NCBI RefSeq assembly: GCF_006715725.1
Contig: NZ_VFNU01000001.1
Coordinates: forward strand, 1 to 64,000
DNA length: 64,000 bases
Reading direction: 5' to 3'
Source: Nocardioides sp. SLBN-35
GTDB taxonomy: Bacteria > Actinomycetota > Actinomycetes > Propionibacteriales > Nocardioidaceae
This document shows, piece by piece, positions 43,318-53,034 of the stretch. Position numbers and translations under genes: made by a program. The first letter of the stretch is position 1, and each line of letters starts with the position of its first letter. The notes beneath the pieces are model-generated. The model worked only from the letters and a program-made list of their open reading frames with translations. It was not told where the DNA came from and did not search any database.

Positions 43318-44439
43318 GTGCGGGGCGGACGATTCTGGCGGCGCGACCATCTCGGCAGCGATGCCGACCGGGCGGCGTTCCGGGCGCTGCACCAGGCCTC
43401 CCTGGCCTCGCCCGCGCTGCGCGAGGGCCTGACGACGGCCAGTGCGGAGCGGGCGATCCGGCACCTGCGGGCGCTGCTCGGTACGCCGGCCCTGGCGATC
43501 TCCGACACGGAGGCCGTCCTCGCGTGGGACGGGGTGGGCGACCACCACCTCGACCAGGCGGCGGTCGTGGGGCTGCTGGCGATCGAGAAGGGCAGCACCC
43601 GCACGGTCGATCGCGACCAGCTCGGCTGCTCGGTCGGCGGCTGCCCGGTCCGCACCGGCGTGGTGAGCCCGCTGGTGGTGGAGGGCCGGGTGCTCGGGAC
43701 CGTGCAGGCGTTCGCGCCGACTCCGACGGCCGGCCTGGTCCGCGCGACCGAGGAGGTCGCCGAGTGGGTCTCGGGACAGCTCGAGCTCGCCGAGCTCGAC
43801 GCCCACCGCAACCGGCTGATCGAGGCCGAGGTCCGCGCGCTACGCGCCCAGATCAGCCCGCACTTCGTCTACAACTCGCTCAACGCGATCGCGAGCTTCG
43901 TGCGCACCGACCCCGACCGGGCCCGCGAGCTGTTGCTGGAGTTCGCCGACTTCACGCGCTACTCGTTCCGTCGCCATGGCGAGTACACGACCCTGGCCGA
44001 GGAGCTCCGCTCCATCGAGCGCTACCTCCTCCTCGAGCAGGCGCGCTTCGGCGACCGGCTGCAGGTGACGCTCAACATCGCGCCCGAGGTGCTGCCGGTC
44101 GTCGTACCGTTCCTCTGCATCCAGCCCCTCGTCGAGAACGCCGTGCGCCACGGCCTCGAGAGCGTCGACCAGACCGGGCACCTGTCGATCGTGGCCCACG
44201 ACCGCGGGCACGAGGCGGTGCTCGAGGTCGAGGACAACGGGGTCGGCGAGGACCCGGAGAAGGTACGCCGCGCTCTCGCCGGCGACACCGAGCTCGACTC
44301 GGTGGGCCTCGGGAACGTGGACGCGAGGCTGCGCGCGAGCTTCGGCGACGACTACGGTCTGGTCGTGGAGACCGCTCCGGGGGCCGGGACCAAGGTGATC
44401 GTGCGGGTGCCGAAGTTCGCGCCGGGGGTCACGGCATGA
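43318..44439 (+). CDS. LytS/YehU-type sensor histidine kinase
   Basis: A 373-residue soluble kinase. A GAF-like sensor (about 25-145; contains a C-x4-C pair QLGCSVGGCPVR) is followed by the His_kinase family motif RAQISPHFVYNSLNAI (His182) and an ATPase domain (ENAVRHGLE, VEDNGVGED, GLGNVDARL). No membrane spans, so it senses an intracellular signal. A CACGAT -10 six bases before GTG 43318 suggests leaderless translation. Coupled to the LytTR regulator. Confidence 0.87.
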   Translation: MRGGRFWRRDHLGSDADRAAFRALHQASLASPALREGLTTASAERAIRHLRALLGTPALAISDTEAVLAWDGVGDHHLDQAAVVGLLAIEKGSTRTVDRDQLGCSVGGCPVRTGVVSPLVVEGRVLGTVQAFAPTPTAGLVRATEEVAEWVSGQLELAELDAHRNRLIEAEVRALRAQISPHFVYNSLNAIASFVRTDPDRARELLLEFADFTRYSFRRHGEYTTLAEELRSIERYLLLEQARFGDRLQVTLNIAPEVLPVVVPFLCIQPLVENAVRHGLESVDQTGHLSIVAHDRGHEAVLEVEDNGVGEDPEKVRRALAGDTELDSVGLGNVDARLRASFGDDYGLVVETAPGAGTKVIVRVPKFAPGVTA

Positions 44440-45185
44440 GCACCATGACCGGCCTGCGCGTCCTCGTCGTCGACGACGAGCGCCCGGCGCTCGACGAGCT
44501 GACCTACCTCCTCGACGCCGACGACCGGGTCGGCGAGGTGATCGCCTGCCAGTCCGCGACCGACGGGCTGCGGATCCTGCGCGAGCGCGAGGTCGACTGC
44601 GTCTTCCTCGACATCCAGATGCCCGGCCTGACCGGGCTCGAGCTGGCGGAGGTGCTCGGCCGGTTCAAGCAGCCGCCGCCGGTGGTGTTCGTGACCGCCC
44701 ACGAGCAGCACGCGGTCGACGCCTTCGACCTGCACGCCGTCGACTACGTCCTCAAGCCGGTGCGGCCCGAGCGCCTGGCCGAAGCCGTACGACGCGTCCT
44801 CGGCGGCACCTCCCCGGCCCCGCCGGCGACGGACGCCCAGATCGCGGTCGAGCGGGGCGGCGTCACCCGGTTCGTGGACCGCGGCGACATCACCCACGTG
44901 GAGGCGCAGGGCGACTACGCCCGGCTGCACACCGCAGCTGGCGACAACTACCTGGTCCGGGTGCCGCTCACGACGCTCGAGGAGGACTGGGCCGAGGCCG
45001 GGTTCCACCGGATCCACCGCTCCCTGCTGGTCGCGCTCGCGCACGTGACCGAGGTGCGCAGCGAAGCCGGCCGCACGACCGTCGTGGTCGGCAGCGCGGA
45101 CGGCGGCACCGAGCTCCCCGTCAGCCGGCGCCACACCCGGGCACTGCGCGACGTCCTGGTCCGCCGGGCCCGCGCGGGAGGCTGA
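44436..45185 (+). CDS. LytTR-family response regulator
   Basis: A 249-residue regulator: receiver domain with VVDDERPALD and phospho-acceptor Asp59 in CVFLDIQMPG, Lys in DYVLKPVRPE, and a C-terminal LytTR DNA-binding domain (HVEAQGDYARLHT, FHRIHRSLLVAL). ATGA overlap with its kinase. It probably controls the downstream symporter operon, as BtsSR/YpdAB-type systems control carboxylate transporters (inference). Confidence 0.9.
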   Translation: MSTMTGLRVLVVDDERPALDELTYLLDADDRVGEVIACQSATDGLRILREREVDCVFLDIQMPGLTGLELAEVLGRFKQPPPVVFVTAHEQHAVDAFDLHAVDYVLKPVRPERLAEAVRRVLGGTSPAPPATDAQIAVERGGVTRFVDRGDITHVEAQGDYARLHTAAGDNYLVRVPLTTLEEDWAEAGFHRIHRSLLVALAHVTEVRSEAGRTTVVVGSADGGTELPVSRRHTRALRDVLVRRARAGG

Positions 45186-45199
45186 GATGAGCGGCCACC

Positions 45200-45583
45200 G
45201 TGAATGAGCGGGTGCGGGTCACCGGCCCACCGCGGCACACACCGGCCGGGCGGGCGGCGAGCCGGCTCGGGGACGTGCACGAGCAGACCGCGCTCGGTGA
45301 CGTCTACCTCCGCTCCCTGCTGCGCGCCCAGGTCGGCCTGGCCGTGCGGCTGCTCCTGCTGCTCGGGGTGAGCCTCGGCGTGCTGCCGCTCGCGTTCCAC
45401 CTGTGGCCGTCCCTCTCCGGCATCGAGCTGCTCGGGATCCCGCTGCCCTGGCTGCTGCTCGGCGTGCTCGTGCACCCGTTCCTGCTGCTGCTCGCCTGGC
45501 GCTACGTGCGCAGCGCGGAGCGCAACGAGCGGGTCTTCGCCGACCTGGTGAGCGACCCGGACCCGGACGAGGACGGCACCTGA
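45200..45583 (+). CDS. Two-span membrane protein preceding symporter (DUF485-like)
   Basis: A 127-residue protein with spans at about residues 47-68 and 76-98 and charged termini. It overlaps the symporter start (TGATG), as DUF485 proteins do in acetate-permease operons, although the DUF485 sequence match is only approximate. GTG start at 45200. Confidence 0.65.
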   Translation: MNERVRVTGPPRHTPAGRAASRLGDVHEQTALGDVYLRSLLRAQVGLAVRLLLLLGVSLGVLPLAFHLWPSLSGIELLGIPLPWLLLGVLVHPFLLLLAWRYVRSAERNERVFADLVSDPDPDEDGT

Positions 45584-47091
45584 TGGAGCGCGCCGACGTA
45601 CCCGGGCTGGTCGCGGTCGTGCTGGTCACCCTGGCGACCCTGGCGATCGGCACCTGGGGCCTGCGCTTCTCCCGCACCACCAGCGACTTCTTCGTCGCCT
45701 CCCGCACCGTGCGGCCCGGCCTGAACGCGAGCGCGATCGGCGGCGAGTACCTCTCCGCCGCGTCCTTCCTCGGCATCGCCGGGCTGCTGCTCGTGGGCGG
45801 CGCCGACATGCTCTGGTACCCCGTCGGCTGGACCGCCGGCTACCTCGTGCTGCTCGTCCTGGTCGCCGCGCCGCTGCGGCGATCCGGCGCCTACACGCTG
45901 CCCGACTTCGCCGAGGCCCGGCTGGGATCGCGCACCGTGCGGGCCGCCTGCTCGCTGCTCGTCGTCGGCATCGGCTGGCTCTACATGATCCCCCAGTTCG
46001 AGGGTGCGGGCATCACGCTGCGCTCGGCGATCGGCGCCCCCGAGTGGGCGGGGTCCCTCGTCGTCGCCGGGATCGTGCTGGCCAACGTGACGTCGGGCGG
46101 GATGCGGTCGGTGACCTTCGTCCAGGCCTTCCAGTACTGGCTCAAGCTCACCGCGCTCCTCGTCCCCGCCGCCGTGCTGGTCGCGGTCTGGTGGGGCGAC
46201 GGCCGTCCCGCCGGCGTCGGTGGCGGTGGCGGTGGCGGTGACTGGTCGAACCCGGTCGCGGGCGACGGTGGGGTCGGCCTCTACACGACGTACTCCCTCA
46301 TCGCCGGGCTCTTCCTCGGCACCATGGGCCTGCCCCACGTGGTCGTGCGGTTCTACACGAACCCCGACGGCCGGGCCGCGCGTCGTACGACGGTCGCGGT
46401 GCTCGCGCTGCTGGGGCTGTTCTACCTCCTGCCCCCGGTGTACGCCGGGCTGGGCCATGTGTACGGCGAGGGGCTGGTCGCCGAGGGCCGCTCGGACGTC
46501 CTCGTGCTGGAGCTGCCGCGGGCGATGCTCGACGGCGTCGGCGGCGACGTGCTGACCGGGCTGGTCACGGCGGGCGCGTTCGCGGCCTTCCTGTCGACGT
46601 CCTCGGGCCTGGCGATCGCCGTGTCCGGCGTGCTCACCCAGGACGTCACCAGTCGCATGGTCAACGAGCAGCGGGGCGTCGCAGCGTTCCGGCTCGCGGC
46701 GATGGTGGCCGTCGTGGTGCCCGTGCTGGCGGCACTCCTGGTCCGCAACGTCGGCGTCGCCCAGTCGGTGGGCCTGGCGTTCGCGGTGGCCGCATCGACC
46801 TTCTGCCCGCTGCTGGTGCTGGGCATCTGGTGGCGGCGGCTGACCGACGCCGGGGCGCTCGCGGGACTCGCGGCGGGCGGCCTCGGCGCCGGCGGCGCGG
46901 CGATCGCTACCCTCGCCGGCTACGCCCCCGGCGGCTGGACCGGCGCCCTGCTGGCCCAGCCCGCCGCGTGGAGTGTGCCGGTCGCGGTGCTCGTGATGGT
47001 GAGCGTCTCGCTGGCGACCGCCGACCGGGAGCCGGCGCACGCCCGCCGGTTCCTCGTCCGGCTGCACACACCGGAGTCGCTCGGTCGCTAG
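45583..47091 (+). CDS. Cation/acetate-type symporter (SSS family)
   Basis: A 502-residue sodium:solute symporter with about 13 spans; GEYLSAASFLGIAGLLL and DFFVASRTVRPG match the ActP/MctP branch that takes up acetate, pyruvate and other monocarboxylates. A glycine-rich loop (about residues 205-225) is unusual. It ends at the palindrome pair: the last base of TAG is the first base of element 3. Confidence 0.87.
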   Translation: MERADVPGLVAVVLVTLATLAIGTWGLRFSRTTSDFFVASRTVRPGLNASAIGGEYLSAASFLGIAGLLLVGGADMLWYPVGWTAGYLVLLVLVAAPLRRSGAYTLPDFAEARLGSRTVRAACSLLVVGIGWLYMIPQFEGAGITLRSAIGAPEWAGSLVVAGIVLANVTSGGMRSVTFVQAFQYWLKLTALLVPAAVLVAVWWGDGRPAGVGGGGGGGDWSNPVAGDGGVGLYTTYSLIAGLFLGTMGLPHVVVRFYTNPDGRAARRTTVAVLALLGLFYLLPPVYAGLGHVYGEGLVAEGRSDVLVLELPRAMLDGVGGDVLTGLVTAGAFAAFLSTSSGLAIAVSGVLTQDVTSRMVNEQRGVAAFRLAAMVAVVVPVLAALLVRNVGVAQSVGLAFAVAASTFCPLLVLGIWWRRLTDAGALAGLAAGGLGAGGAAIATLAGYAPGGWTGALLAQPAAWSVPVAVLVMVSVSLATADREPAHARRFLVRLHTPESLGR

Positions 47092-47126
47092 TCCCCCAAT
47101 CCGTTCGATCGAACGGTTTGGGGGAC
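47091..47126. repeat. 36-bp palindromic element 3
   Basis: Arms start GTCCCCCAATCC and end GGTTTGGGGGAC around the core CGTTCGATCGAACG, one mismatch in 18 bp. First of the second tandem pair; it overlaps the symporter stop codon by one base. Confidence 0.82.
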
Positions 47127-47141
47127 ATTTCGGCGCCCGGT

Positions 47142-47362
<221 letters not shown>

Positions 47363-48571
47363 TCAAGCCGCGACAGCAGCCGGGGTCGGTACGGCGACAG
47401 CCGGGTGGAGCTCGCCGCCGGGCGCCTTCGCGGCGACCGCGAGCACGACCAGGCCGACCACGGTGATGGCGGCGCCGGCCCACAGCGGCGAGGTGTAGCC
47501 GAGGCCGGCGGCGAGGGTGACCCCACCGAGCCAGGCACCGAGGGCGTTGCCGACGTTGAAGGCGGCGATGTTGGCGCCGGAGGCGAGGGTGGGCGCGCTG
47601 CTGGCGTAGTGCATCACGCGCATCTGCAGGCCGGGGACGGTGGCGAACCCGACGCCGCCCATGAGCAGCAGCGCGACGATCGTCAGCGGCTTGCTGCCGG
47701 CGGTGAGCGCGAAGGCGGCGAGCACGACGGTGAGCGCGGCGAGCACGACCAGCAGAGTGCGGACCAGGTTGCGGTCGGCGGCACGGCCGCCCGCCACGTT
47801 GCCGACGAACAGGCCGACGCCGAACAGGACGAGCAGCCACGGCACCGCGCCGGCGGCGAAGCCGGTCACCTCGGTGAGGGTGAACGCGATGTAGGTGAAG
47901 CCGCCGAACATGCCGCCGTACCCGAGGACGGTGACCGCGATCGACAACCACACCTGGGGGCTGCGGAAGGCGGCCAGCTCGGTGCGGGCGCTCGTCGTGC
48001 CGGACATCCGGGCGGCGTCGGTCCCGCGGGCGGCGGGGACCAGGGCGGCGATGCCGATGAACGCGAGGACGCCGATGACGGTGATCGCCCAGAAGGTGGA
48101 GCGCCAGCCGGCGGCCTGGCCGAGGAAGGTGCCGAGCGGGACGCCGAGGACGTTGGCGAGGGTGAGCCCGCCGAACATGAACGCGATCGCGCTCGCCCTG
48201 CGGTCGGCGGCGACGAGCCCGGCGGCCACGACCGAGCCGATGCCGAAGAAGGCGCCGTGGCACAGGGCCGCGACGACGCGGCCGGTCATCATCACGCCGT
48301 ACGACGGAGCGACGGCGGAGATCAGGTTGCCGAGGATGAACAGGACCATCAGGCCGAGCAGGGCGGTCTTGCGCGGCACCCGGGTGAGGGCGAGGGTCAG
48401 CGCGATGGCGCCGACGGCGACGCTGAGGGCGTAGCCGGAGATGAGGTAGCCGGCGGTGGTCTCGGAGACGGCGAAGTCGTCCGCGACCTCGGGCAGCAGG
48501 CCCATGATCACGAACTCGGTGAGGCCGATACCGAACCCGCCGATGGCGAGGGCGAGAAGTGCGACAGGCAT
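47363..48571 (-). CDS. MFS transporter, DHA1/AraJ-like
   Basis: A 402-residue, 12-span major facilitator. GFGIGLTEFVIMGLLPEVA in span 1 and the motif A-like region after span 2 match the DHA1 (AraJ/sugar or drug efflux) branch. ATG 48571 has AGGAAG seven bases upstream. Divergent from a MarR regulator that probably represses it. Substrate unknown. Confidence 0.87.
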   Translation of the reverse strand: MPVALLALAIGGFGIGLTEFVIMGLLPEVADDFAVSETTAGYLISGYALSVAVGAIALTLALTRVPRKTALLGLMVLFILGNLISAVAPSYGVMMTGRVVAALCHGAFFGIGSVVAAGLVAADRRASAIAFMFGGLTLANVLGVPLGTFLGQAAGWRSTFWAITVIGVLAFIGIAALVPAARGTDAARMSGTTSARTELAAFRSPQVWLSIAVTVLGYGGMFGGFTYIAFTLTEVTGFAAGAVPWLLVLFGVGLFVGNVAGGRAADRNLVRTLLVVLAALTVVLAAFALTAGSKPLTIVALLLMGGVGFATVPGLQMRVMHYASSAPTLASGANIAAFNVGNALGAWLGGVTLAAGLGYTSPLWAGAAITVVGLVVLAVAAKAPGGELHPAVAVPTPAAVAA

Positions 48572-48604
48572 GTGTCTTCCTGGGTGCGTGTGACGATAGT
48601 CGGC

Positions 48605-48656
48605 GTGTGCATTAGTTGCACACGCGTCGTATTGATAGTTGCACACGCGCACTATC
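48605..48656. promoter_or_regulatory. Two MarR-type operators
   Basis: Between the MFS and MarR genes: GTGTGCA-N5-TGCACAC (48605-48623) and GATAGT-N11-ACTATC (48634-48656). They share the 14-base direct repeat TAGTTGCACACGCG at 48613 and 48636, 23 bp apart. This fits two dimers of the MarR protein. Confidence 0.65.
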
Positions 48657-48699
48657 CGCGCAACTCAGGTATGCTGGCGGTGTCGACAGGAGGAACACC

Positions 48700-49149
48700 A
48701 TGGGCATCGCCGACGACGCCGTCGAGATCCGCACCCAGGGCTGGCGCACGCTCGCCGCGCTGCACGGGCTGATCGAGGCCGCCCTGGAGAAGGCGCTGCA
48801 GCGCGACCACGACCTCTCGGTCGTCGAGTTCACCGTGCTCGACGCGCTGAGCCGCCAGGACGGCTGGCACATGCGGATGCAGCAGCTGGCCCGCGCGGCC
48901 GCGTTGTCCGCGTCCGCCACGACCCGGCTGGTGACGCGCCTCGAGAACCGCGGCCTGCTCACGCGGATCCTCTGCGCCGACGACCGGCGCGGGATCTACA
49001 CCGAGCTCACGCCCGCCGGCCGGGCGCTGCTGAAGAAGGCGCGCCCCGTGCACGACGAGGTCCTGCGCACCACGCTGGACGAGGCGGGCGAGGTCCCCGA
49101 GCTCGCCGGCCTGGTCCGCTTCGTCGGGACGGTCAGTCCCGTCGGCTGA
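48700..49149 (+). CDS. MarR-family transcriptional regulator
   Basis: A 149-residue winged-helix repressor (VVEFTVLDALSRQDG, MQQLARAAALSASATTRLVT, then the wing CADDRRGIYTELTPAG). AGGAGG six bases before ATG 48700 fixes the start. It should bind the two operators in its own promoter and control the divergent MFS exporter. Its 3' end overlaps the convergent small gene by 17 bases. Confidence 0.88.
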   Translation: MGIADDAVEIRTQGWRTLAALHGLIEAALEKALQRDHDLSVVEFTVLDALSRQDGWHMRMQQLARAAALSASATTRLVTRLENRGLLTRILCADDRRGIYTELTPAGRALLKKARPVHDEVLRTTLDEAGEVPELAGLVRFVGTVSPVG

Positions 49150-49333
49150 TCGACCCGTCCTCGGCCCGGCGTACGGCGTCACCGACGGCGACGGCCTCCC
49201 AGAGCCGGCGGTCGACCCGGGCCTTCACGATCGATCCACCGGTGGTGCGGACCTTCAGGCGGCGGTACATGTTCGCGCCGTCGTACAGGCCGCGGGACTT
49301 CTTGACCACAACACCTTCCCAGGTCTCTGACAT
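49133..49333 (-). CDS. Small basic protein (DUF7489-like, 66 aa)
   Basis: A 66-residue protein, MSETWEGVVVKKSRGLYDG, rich in beta strands and basic residues. A -10 TACGGT ends six bases before ATG 49333, so it is probably leaderless. The family name is from memory and tentative; function unknown. Divergent from the DUF3352 gene. Confidence 0.62.
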   Translation of the reverse strand: MSETWEGVVVKKSRGLYDGANMYRRLKVRTTGGSIVKARVDRRLWEAVAVGDAVRRAEDGSISRRD

Positions 49334-49411
49334 GCCTCGACCGTAGCCGACCGGGTCCCGACTTCCGTAGAACCCTCCTCGGAACTCCGCGCGGCCGCTT
49401 ACGGTCCTCCC

Positions 49412-51235
49412 ATGACCGAGCTCTCCCCATCCAGGCCACCCAGCCCGTCGAGCCCGACCAGCAACGGCCGGAAGCGCCGCGCGGCCGCGATCGCCGGCGT
49501 CGTTGGGGCAGTAGCGGCGATCGGAGCGGGCGGGTGGGCCTGGCAGGGCTGGATGGCCCAGGGACCGCAGGCCGCGCAGGCGCTGCCGGGCGACACGCTC
49601 GCGTACGTCGGCATCGACCTCGACCCGCCGGGTGGCCAGAAGATCGAGGCCTACCAGGCGCTGAAGAGGTTCCCCCGCCTGGCCGAGCACCTCGGCATCA
49701 CCGACCAGGACGACCTGCGGCGCTCGCTGCTCGACCAGGTGACCGCCGAGAGGGGCTGCCACATCGGGTACGACGACCTGGCGGCCTGGGTGGGCGACCG
49801 CGCCGGGCTGGCGGTGGTGCCGTCGGCCGGCCCGGAGCCGGAGGTGGTCGCGGTGGTCCAGGTCAGTGACCCGGACGCGGCGCGGGCCGGACTCGACGAC
49901 CTGCTGGCGAGCTGTGGGGACGAGGTCGGGTACACGCTCGGCGACGGCTGGGCGGTGCTCGCGCGCACCGACGAGGTCGCCCGGAAGGTGGTCGCGGACG
50001 GCCGTCGCACCCAGCTCGGCGAGGACGCCGACTTCCAGGAGCTGACCTCGGCTGCCGGCGATGCCGGCGTCGTCACGCTCTACGCCGCCCCCGAGGCAGG
50101 ACAGGCACTGCTCGACGCGGTCGAGGACCACCCGTACCTCTCCATGCTCATCAGCTCGCCGTCCGGCCTCTCGGTGGACCCGGTGGACACGTTGCTCAGC
50201 CTCTCGACCATCCACAGCTACGGGGCTGGGGCCGAGGATGACTTCATGGCGGAGATGTCGCCCGAGGAACGGCGGCTGTGGAAGCGGATGGACCGGTTCG
50301 ACGAGCTCTCCCCCGCCGAGCAGGACCAGCTCATGAAGGAGATGGACGAGCTGTACGCCGACCAGTCGGGGACAGGCGGTGTGATGTCCGAGGACGGGCT
50401 GCCCGAGATCGACGAGGACGAGATGATGGGCGACTTCTCCGTCCCGATCCCGGACGACGTACGGCGCCGGTTGGAGGACTTCACCGGCCTCGGCGGTGTC
50501 GCGCGCTTCGACGACGGCGCCCTGGAGCTGGAGGTCGTGGCCGACCCGATCGTCTCCGGCGACCCGGAGCGGTACGACGGCAACGATGCCCTGGCTGGGA
50601 TCTCGGCCCTGCCGGACACCGCCGCCCTCGCCTTCGGCGGTGGCTTCAGCGACGGCTGGGCGGAGCGGGCGATCACCCACGGCCCCCTGTCCTTCGGCGC
50701 GGAGCCGAAGCAGCTGCTGGCCGACTTCGAGAAGTCCACCGGCCTGACCGCGAAGGAGCTGGAGGACCTCGGCGGCGACGGCCTCGCCGTGATCGCCGGG
50801 CCCGGCTTCGAGGACGCCTTCGACTTCGAGGGCACCAGCGACGACTTCCCCGTCGCGGTCCGGATCACCGGCGACGCGGCGAAGGTCGAGGCCGCGCTGT
50901 CGAAGGTCCGCACCGCCCTGGGCGGCAAGGACCCGCTCCCGTCCGCGCGGTCCGGCGACGCCGTGGTCATCGGCGCCGACCGGGCCTTCGTCGAGGAGGT
51001 CGCGAAGGCGAAGGGGGCGCTGAGCGGCAGCGACCGGTTCGCGAAGGTCGTGCCTGACGCCGGGGATGCGCTGACCATCACCTACATCGACTTCGACCGC
51101 GGTGACTGGGTCGAGCAGCTCGCCGCGGGCCAGCTGTCCCGTGCCGACCTGGCGCCGCTCGATGCAGCCGGCATCACGGTGAGTGCCGCGGGCGAGCGTC
51201 AGCGCACGGTGGTCCGGCTCACGTTCGACGACTGA
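49412..51235 (+). CDS. DUF3352 membrane-anchored protein
   Basis: A 607-residue protein: cytoplasmic Ser/Pro-rich N terminus, one span (IAGVVGAVAAIGAGGWAWQG, about 27-46), then the DUF3352 region beginning ALPGDTLAYVGIDLDPPGGQ. The external part is acidic. The -10 TACGGT six bases before the ATG suggests leaderless translation. Role unknown; an extracytoplasmic structural or sensor protein by topology. Confidence 0.8.
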   Translation: MTELSPSRPPSPSSPTSNGRKRRAAAIAGVVGAVAAIGAGGWAWQGWMAQGPQAAQALPGDTLAYVGIDLDPPGGQKIEAYQALKRFPRLAEHLGITDQDDLRRSLLDQVTAERGCHIGYDDLAAWVGDRAGLAVVPSAGPEPEVVAVVQVSDPDAARAGLDDLLASCGDEVGYTLGDGWAVLARTDEVARKVVADGRRTQLGEDADFQELTSAAGDAGVVTLYAAPEAGQALLDAVEDHPYLSMLISSPSGLSVDPVDTLLSLSTIHSYGAGAEDDFMAEMSPEERRLWKRMDRFDELSPAEQDQLMKEMDELYADQSGTGGVMSEDGLPEIDEDEMMGDFSVPIPDDVRRRLEDFTGLGGVARFDDGALELEVVADPIVSGDPERYDGNDALAGISALPDTAALAFGGGFSDGWAERAITHGPLSFGAEPKQLLADFEKSTGLTAKELEDLGGDGLAVIAGPGFEDAFDFEGTSDDFPVAVRITGDAAKVEAALSKVRTALGGKDPLPSARSGDAVVIGADRAFVEEVAKAKGALSGSDRFAKVVPDAGDALTITYIDFDRGDWVEQLAAGQLSRADLAPLDAAGITVSAAGERQRTVVRLTFDD

Positions 51236-51241
51236 TCCGAC

Positions 51242-51925
51242 TCAGGCGGAGACCCGGCCCTCCAGCGGCGCCAGTGCGAGCGCCCGCTCGACGAGCAGGT
51301 CGACGACCAGCGGGTGCGGCCCGATCACATCGGCGACGACACCCGCACCGGCGGCGAGGGCGTCACGGCGGGCCTTGCGGTGGAAGTGCCCCGTGGCGAG
51401 GAGGTACGGCGACACGGCGTCCCCCGGGCACACGACCTCGTCGGGCCGGGGGCCGCGTCCGGAGAGCGTGGCGAGGCGGACCGGCGCGCCCCAGGCGTGG
51501 GCGAGCAGGTGGGTGGCGGCGTCGAGGTCGGCGGACGCGGCGGGGTCGGTGGAGCCCGCGGCGACCAGGACGACGGGCTGGCCGGGGGTGGCTCCGGCGG
51601 CGCGGAGACGGTCGACCTGGGCGGCGGCGAGCAGCCGGTCGGGGCCGAGAGAGCGCCCGAGTCGGACCTCCCGGTCGACGTCGGCGAGCACGGCCGGCAG
51701 GTCCTGGCGCAGGTGGTAGCCGGTCGACAGCAGCAGCGGCACCGCCACGGCCGGGATGTCGACGACCGCGACGACGTCGGCGAGCAGCGGCGCGCACAGC
51801 TCGACGTACGACGTCGTCGCGGCCCATCCGAGACGTTCGGCGGCGGCAGAGGTCAGGGCGCGGGCGACCTCGTTGCCGGCGGCGGTGCGGGTGCCGTGGG
51901 CGACGGTGACCAGGTGCGGCGTCAC
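51242..51925 (-). CDS. CbiX/SirB-type sirohydrochlorin chelatase
   Basis: A 227-residue protein with two CbiX-type halves; the metal-binding His is in LVTVAHGT (residue about 10) with a second in STGYHLR. It would insert Fe2+ into sirohydrochlorin to make sirohaem, the cofactor of the nitrite reductase in the same operon. GTGA overlap with the NnaR-like gene. Confidence 0.87.
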   Translation of the reverse strand: MTPHLVTVAHGTRTAAGNEVARALTSAAAERLGWAATTSYVELCAPLLADVVAVVDIPAVAVPLLLSTGYHLRQDLPAVLADVDREVRLGRSLGPDRLLAAAQVDRLRAAGATPGQPVVLVAAGSTDPAASADLDAATHLLAHAWGAPVRLATLSGRGPRPDEVVCPGDAVSPYLLATGHFHRKARRDALAAGAGVVADVIGPHPLVVDLLVERALALAPLEGRVSA

Positions 51926-53034
51926 GGGGCGACCGCCAGGCGGTAGCCGCGCTTCACGACGGTCTGGACGCAGCGGGTGCCGAGCGCGGCGCGCAGCCGG
52001 GCGACCGCCATCTCGACGGCGTGCTCGGAGCCGGCGGTGCCCGAGGGCAGCGCGGCCAGCAGGTCACGGCGGGAGACGACGGTGCCGGGGTTGACGAGCA
52101 GCGCCTGGAGGACGGCGTACGGCGCGGGCGAGAGCTTCACCTCGACCCCGTCGAGGAGCACGGTGTCGCCGTGCAGGAGCAGCGTGTGGCCGGCGACGTC
52201 GAGGCTGGTGCCGCCGGCGCGCGAAGGCAGCTCGACCTCGAGCTGCTTGACCATCGCGGCGAGACGGGAGCGCTCGGGGTAGATCGACGGCACGCCCCAC
52301 ATCTCGAAGGCGGCGGCCGTGACCGGCCCCACGCAGGCGGCGATCACGTCGGCCTGGAACGCGCTGACGACCTCGTCGCGGTGCCCGGTCGAGACCGCGG
52401 CCTCCATCATCGCGGCGATCGCGGGGGCCGCGGTGAAGGTGACCGCGTCGACCCGGCGCTCGGCGATGTCCTCGATCAGCCCGAACATCGGCTCGGGATC
52501 GGCGGCACCCTCGACCCGGTAGACGGCGACCGTGGTGACCTCGGCGCCGAGGCGCCGCAGTGCGTGGGCGGCCATGGACAGCGACTGACCGTGCTCCTGG
52601 ACGACGATCCGCAGGCCGGACAGGTCGCGGCCGCGCAGGTGGGCGAGGACGTCCTCGAACTCCTCCGACTCCGGCGACCACAGCTCGCGCAGACCGAACC
52701 TGCGCAGCGCACCGACGCTCTTGGGGCCGCGGGCCAGGATCTCGGCACCGCCCAGGTGCTCGGTCAGGTCGGCCAGCAGGCCCCACCGCTCCGCCGCCCC
52801 GAACCAGGATTTCAGGCCGATGCCGGTCGTGGCGACGAAGATGTCGACGGGCTGGTCGAGCACCTGCTTGGTCGCGGCGAGCAGCGCGGTCTCGTCGATG
52901 CGGTTGGGGTCGACGGACAGGGCGGGCGCGTGCACTACGCTCGCGCCGCGCCGCTCGAGCAGCGCGACCTGCTCCTCCGCACGTCGCGCCGCGGTCACGC
53001 CGATCCTGAAACCGGACAGGGGCTGGTCGCTCAC
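51922..53034 (-). CDS. nnaR: NnaR-like regulator: HemD domain fused to OmpR winged helix
   Basis: A 370-residue protein. Residues about 5-255 are a uroporphyrinogen-III synthase fold (FRIGVTAARRAEEQVALLER start; TFTAAPAI segment), residues about 275-370 an OmpR-type Trans_reg_C domain (LSPAPYAVLQALLVNPGTVV, then VKRGYRLAV). This is the layout of NnaR, the GlnR co-activator of nitrate/nitrite assimilation in Streptomyces and mycobacteria. GTGA overlap with nirB. Confidence 0.87.
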   Translation of the reverse strand: MSDQPLSGFRIGVTAARRAEEQVALLERRGASVVHAPALSVDPNRIDETALLAATKQVLDQPVDIFVATTGIGLKSWFGAAERWGLLADLTEHLGGAEILARGPKSVGALRRFGLRELWSPESEEFEDVLAHLRGRDLSGLRIVVQEHGQSLSMAAHALRRLGAEVTTVAVYRVEGAADPEPMFGLIEDIAERRVDAVTFTAAPAIAAMMEAAVSTGHRDEVVSAFQADVIAACVGPVTAAAFEMWGVPSIYPERSRLAAMVKQLEVELPSRAGGTSLDVAGHTLLLHGDTVLLDGVEVKLSPAPYAVLQALLVNPGTVVSRRDLLAALPSGTAGSEHAVEMAVARLRAALGTRCVQTVVKRGYRLAVAP

